From: Pukyongia salina
GTDB lineage: Bacteria; Bacteroidota; Bacteroidia; Flavobacteriales; Flavobacteriaceae
Length of the DNA stretch: 64,000 nt
Direction: 5' to 3'
Assembly: GCF_002966125.1 (NCBI RefSeq)
Contig: NZ_CP027062.1
Coordinates: 1,054,001 to 1,118,000 of the forward strand
The notes beneath the pieces are model-generated. The model did not search any database. It was not told where the DNA came from and was given only the letters and a program-made list of their open reading frames with translations. Both the position numbers and the translations under genes were made by a program. Shown piece after piece: positions 62,449 to 64,000 of this stretch (within the stretch, counting starts at the first letter, position 1; every line of letters starts with the position of its first letter).

Positions 62449-63789
62449 TTGAAAAAGTTGAAGACAGATATTTCATTCAAACGTATCCAACAGTTGGCTA
62501 TTCCTGCCATACTTTCAGGAATTGCAGAACCCGTATTGTCCAGCACAGATGCCGCAGTTGTTGGAAATATCCCTGAGTTTGGCACCGAATCTCTAGCGGC
62601 CGTTGGTATTGTTGGGTCGTTTCTATCTATGCTTATCTGGATCCTCGCTCAAAGCAGGAGTGCGATCTCAGCCATCGTATCTCAAAATCTGGGTGCCGGT
62701 AAAATAAGCGAGCTTGAAAATTTTCCGGCTCAAGCCATTTTCTTTAACATTGCTCTTAGCGTTATAGTTCTATTTTCAACCTATTTTTTTGTGGAGGAAA
62801 TCTTCAGGCTACTTAATGCCGAAGGAATAATCCTGGAATACAGTATCGACTATTACAATATCAGGGTTTGGGGATTTCCACTTACTTTGTTCACTTTCGC
62901 TGTTTTTGGGCTGTTCAGGGGGCTTCAAAATACATTTTGGCCTATGACCATTGCCACAACCGGAGCACTGGTGAATATTGGCCTTGATTTTGCCTTGGTT
63001 TATGGTGTTGAAGGCCTCGTTCATCCTATGGGAATAAAAGGTGCTGCCTGGGCCAGCTTAATCTCTCAGGCGATTATGGCCTGCATGGCATTGGTCTTTA
63101 TTCTTTGGAAAACCGATGTGTCACTGAGGTTGCGCTTTCCTATTCATCCAGAGATCAACAGGCTGGTTGAAATGAGTTTCAATTTGTTTGTTCGCTCCAT
63201 AGCACTCAATGCTGCTCTTATGCTAGCAGTACGCGAGGCTACCGGCCTGGGCAAGGAGTATATAGCTGCCCATGCAATCGCCATAAACATTTGGTTATTT
63301 ACCGCCTTTTTTATCGATGGATATGGCGCTGCCGGCAATATACTGGGAGGGAAATTGCTAGGGGAAAAGGACTATACTACCCTTTGGAAACTAACAAAGC
63401 GTGTAAATACCTACAACCTCGTGGTGGCCATGTTACTGGTGGTTTTAGGACTTGTATTTTACCGTCAGTTAGGACTCTTATTCAATAAAGACGCCGAGGT
63501 TTTAGCTATTTTCTTCGGAATGTTCTTTATGGTGCTTATTAGCCAGCCATTGAACGCTCTTGGGTTCACATTGGACGCAATATTCAAAGGGCTGGGTGAA
63601 ATGCGATACCTCCGAAATGTCCTTCTGGGCGCAACATTACTGGGTTTTATACCTGTGTTGTATTTTACACGTTATATGGGCTGGGGGCTTACAGGGATTT
63701 GGCTCGCTATTCTGGTCTGGGTTGGGTACAGGGCTGTAGCACTTATAATTAAATACAGGAATAAATATCTTCCCTTAGTAGAAAAATAA
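62449..63789 (+). CDS. MATE family efflux transporter
   Basis: A protein of 446 residues starting at TTG 62449; no better start lies nearby. It has about 12 hydrophobic helices. The N-terminal LAIPAILSGIAEPVLSSTDAAVVG stretch (about residues 16-39) and the LFRGLQNTFWPM loop are typical of DinF/NorM-like MATE transporters, which expel cationic drugs or toxins against Na+ or H+. The start is 217 bp from the divergent T9SS type B gene. It ends 29 bp before queD. Confidence 0.92.
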   Translation: MKKLKTDISFKRIQQLAIPAILSGIAEPVLSSTDAAVVGNIPEFGTESLAAVGIVGSFLSMLIWILAQSRSAISAIVSQNLGAGKISELENFPAQAIFFNIALSVIVLFSTYFFVEEIFRLLNAEGIILEYSIDYYNIRVWGFPLTLFTFAVFGLFRGLQNTFWPMTIATTGALVNIGLDFALVYGVEGLVHPMGIKGAAWASLISQAIMACMALVFILWKTDVSLRLRFPIHPEINRLVEMSFNLFVRSIALNAALMLAVREATGLGKEYIAAHAIAINIWLFTAFFIDGYGAAGNILGGKLLGEKDYTTLWKLTKRVNTYNLVVAMLLVVLGLVFYRQLGLLFNKDAEVLAIFFGMFFMVLISQPLNALGFTLDAIFKGLGEMRYLRNVLLGATLLGFIPVLYFTRYMGWGLTGIWLAILVWVGYRAVALIIKYRNKYLPLVEK

Positions 63790-63818
63790 ATACTTTTACA
63801 ACAAATAATAAAGGCCAA

Positions 63819-64000
63819 ATGAATAACATTCAGATAACCAAGATGTTTACATTCGAAACCGGTCATGCCCTATACGGATATGATGGGAAATGCAGAAATG
63901 TTCATGGCCACAGCTACAAACTATCAGTGACTGTGATCGGCACCCCTATCAGTGACAAGAATCATGTGAAATATGGAATGGTGATCGATTTTGGCGACTT
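63819..64000 (+). CDS. queD: 6-carboxy-5,6,7,8-tetrahydropterin synthase (partial, 3' end outside window)
   Basis: The frame runs from ATG 63819 to the right edge (60 codons). It carries FETGHALYGYDGKC and the zinc-ligand block CRNVHGHSYKL, followed by VIDFGD, all conserved in QueD/PTPS enzymes. It makes 6-carboxytetrahydropterin from dihydroneopterin triphosphate in queuosine synthesis. A eukaryote-type 6-pyruvoyl synthase activity is less likely in bacteria. Confidence 0.9.
   Translation, partial: MNNIQITKMFTFETGHALYGYDGKCRNVHGHSYKLSVTVIGTPISDKNHVKYGMVIDFGD

Overview
The window looks like a chromosomal segment of a marine-type flavobacterium (Bacteroidota, Flavobacteriaceae). The signs are a type IX secretion (T9SS) type A sorting-domain protein and a type B (gliding-motility C-terminal) protein, a Bat aerotolerance operon, an IPExxxVDY-family protein, a TSP3-repeat OmpA protein, many short lipoproteins ending their signal in SC/AC/GC, TAnnTTTG-type promoter boxes, and a moderate-to-low GC content. 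No phage, transposase, integrase, CRISPR array or rRNA operon was seen.

Layout. 1-5.3 kb (minus strand): moxR, DUF58, a BatD-like protein, batA and the start of batB. 5.5-10.3 kb: aldo/keto reductase, two small envelope proteins, an SDR, then a four-helix-bundle (23S rRNA intervening-sequence type) gene lying between AT-rich imperfect inverted repeats, and an AlbA_2/Schlafen-type gene. 10.3-14.3 kb: a T9SS cargo protein and a tight operon of SPFH-GYF protein, zinc-ribbon membrane protein and PPP-type phosphatase. 14.3-19.1 kb (minus): Tat-exported glycoside hydrolase, ALDH7-type dehydrogenase, PNPOx-like protein, 3-hydroxyanthranilate dioxygenase, CAP-domain lipoprotein. 19.3-31.9 kb (plus): exported isoaspartyl peptidase, a small monooxygenase, then alpha-2-macroglobulin, PBP1C, GH20 hexosaminidase and CutC, which look like one envelope-maintenance transcription unit. 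31.9-34.9 kb: His-rich YciI-like lipoprotein, CYTH protein, DNA polymerase IV, SH3-like lipoprotein. 35-39.2 kb (minus): housekeeping block acpP-fabF-rnc-IPExxxVDY-pyk. 39.4-43.6 kb (plus): purN, RNase H, PfkB kinase, long-form purF.

43.6-46.0 kb is the most unusual part. About 1.9 kb has no convincing gene. It holds two nearly identical copies of a short promoter-hairpin-terminator unit (candidate duplicated small RNA), each followed by a degenerate tandem array built from 55- and 65-bp monomers in the order AB-AAB, giving a 295-bp higher-order period. A lone AT-rich membrane-protein ORF and a relic repeat follow.

46-56.6 kb is core again: MDR oxidoreductase, superoxide dismutase, a RecB/AddA-like helicase-nuclease, kbl, ompA and an AddB-like nuclease. 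At 56.6 kb a tRNA-Ala(GGC) gene is followed by three tandem 171-bp units, each starting with a copy of the tRNA 3' end and carrying the terminator hairpin. The remainder has a secreted repeat-type protein, two very small candidate ORFs, a universal stress protein, a GNAT acetyltransferase, a T9SS type B protein, a MATE transporter and the start of a 6-carboxytetrahydropterin synthase gene.

Everything rests on reading the sequence and on family knowledge. No database search was run, so the novelty of the repeat and small-RNA region is an inference.
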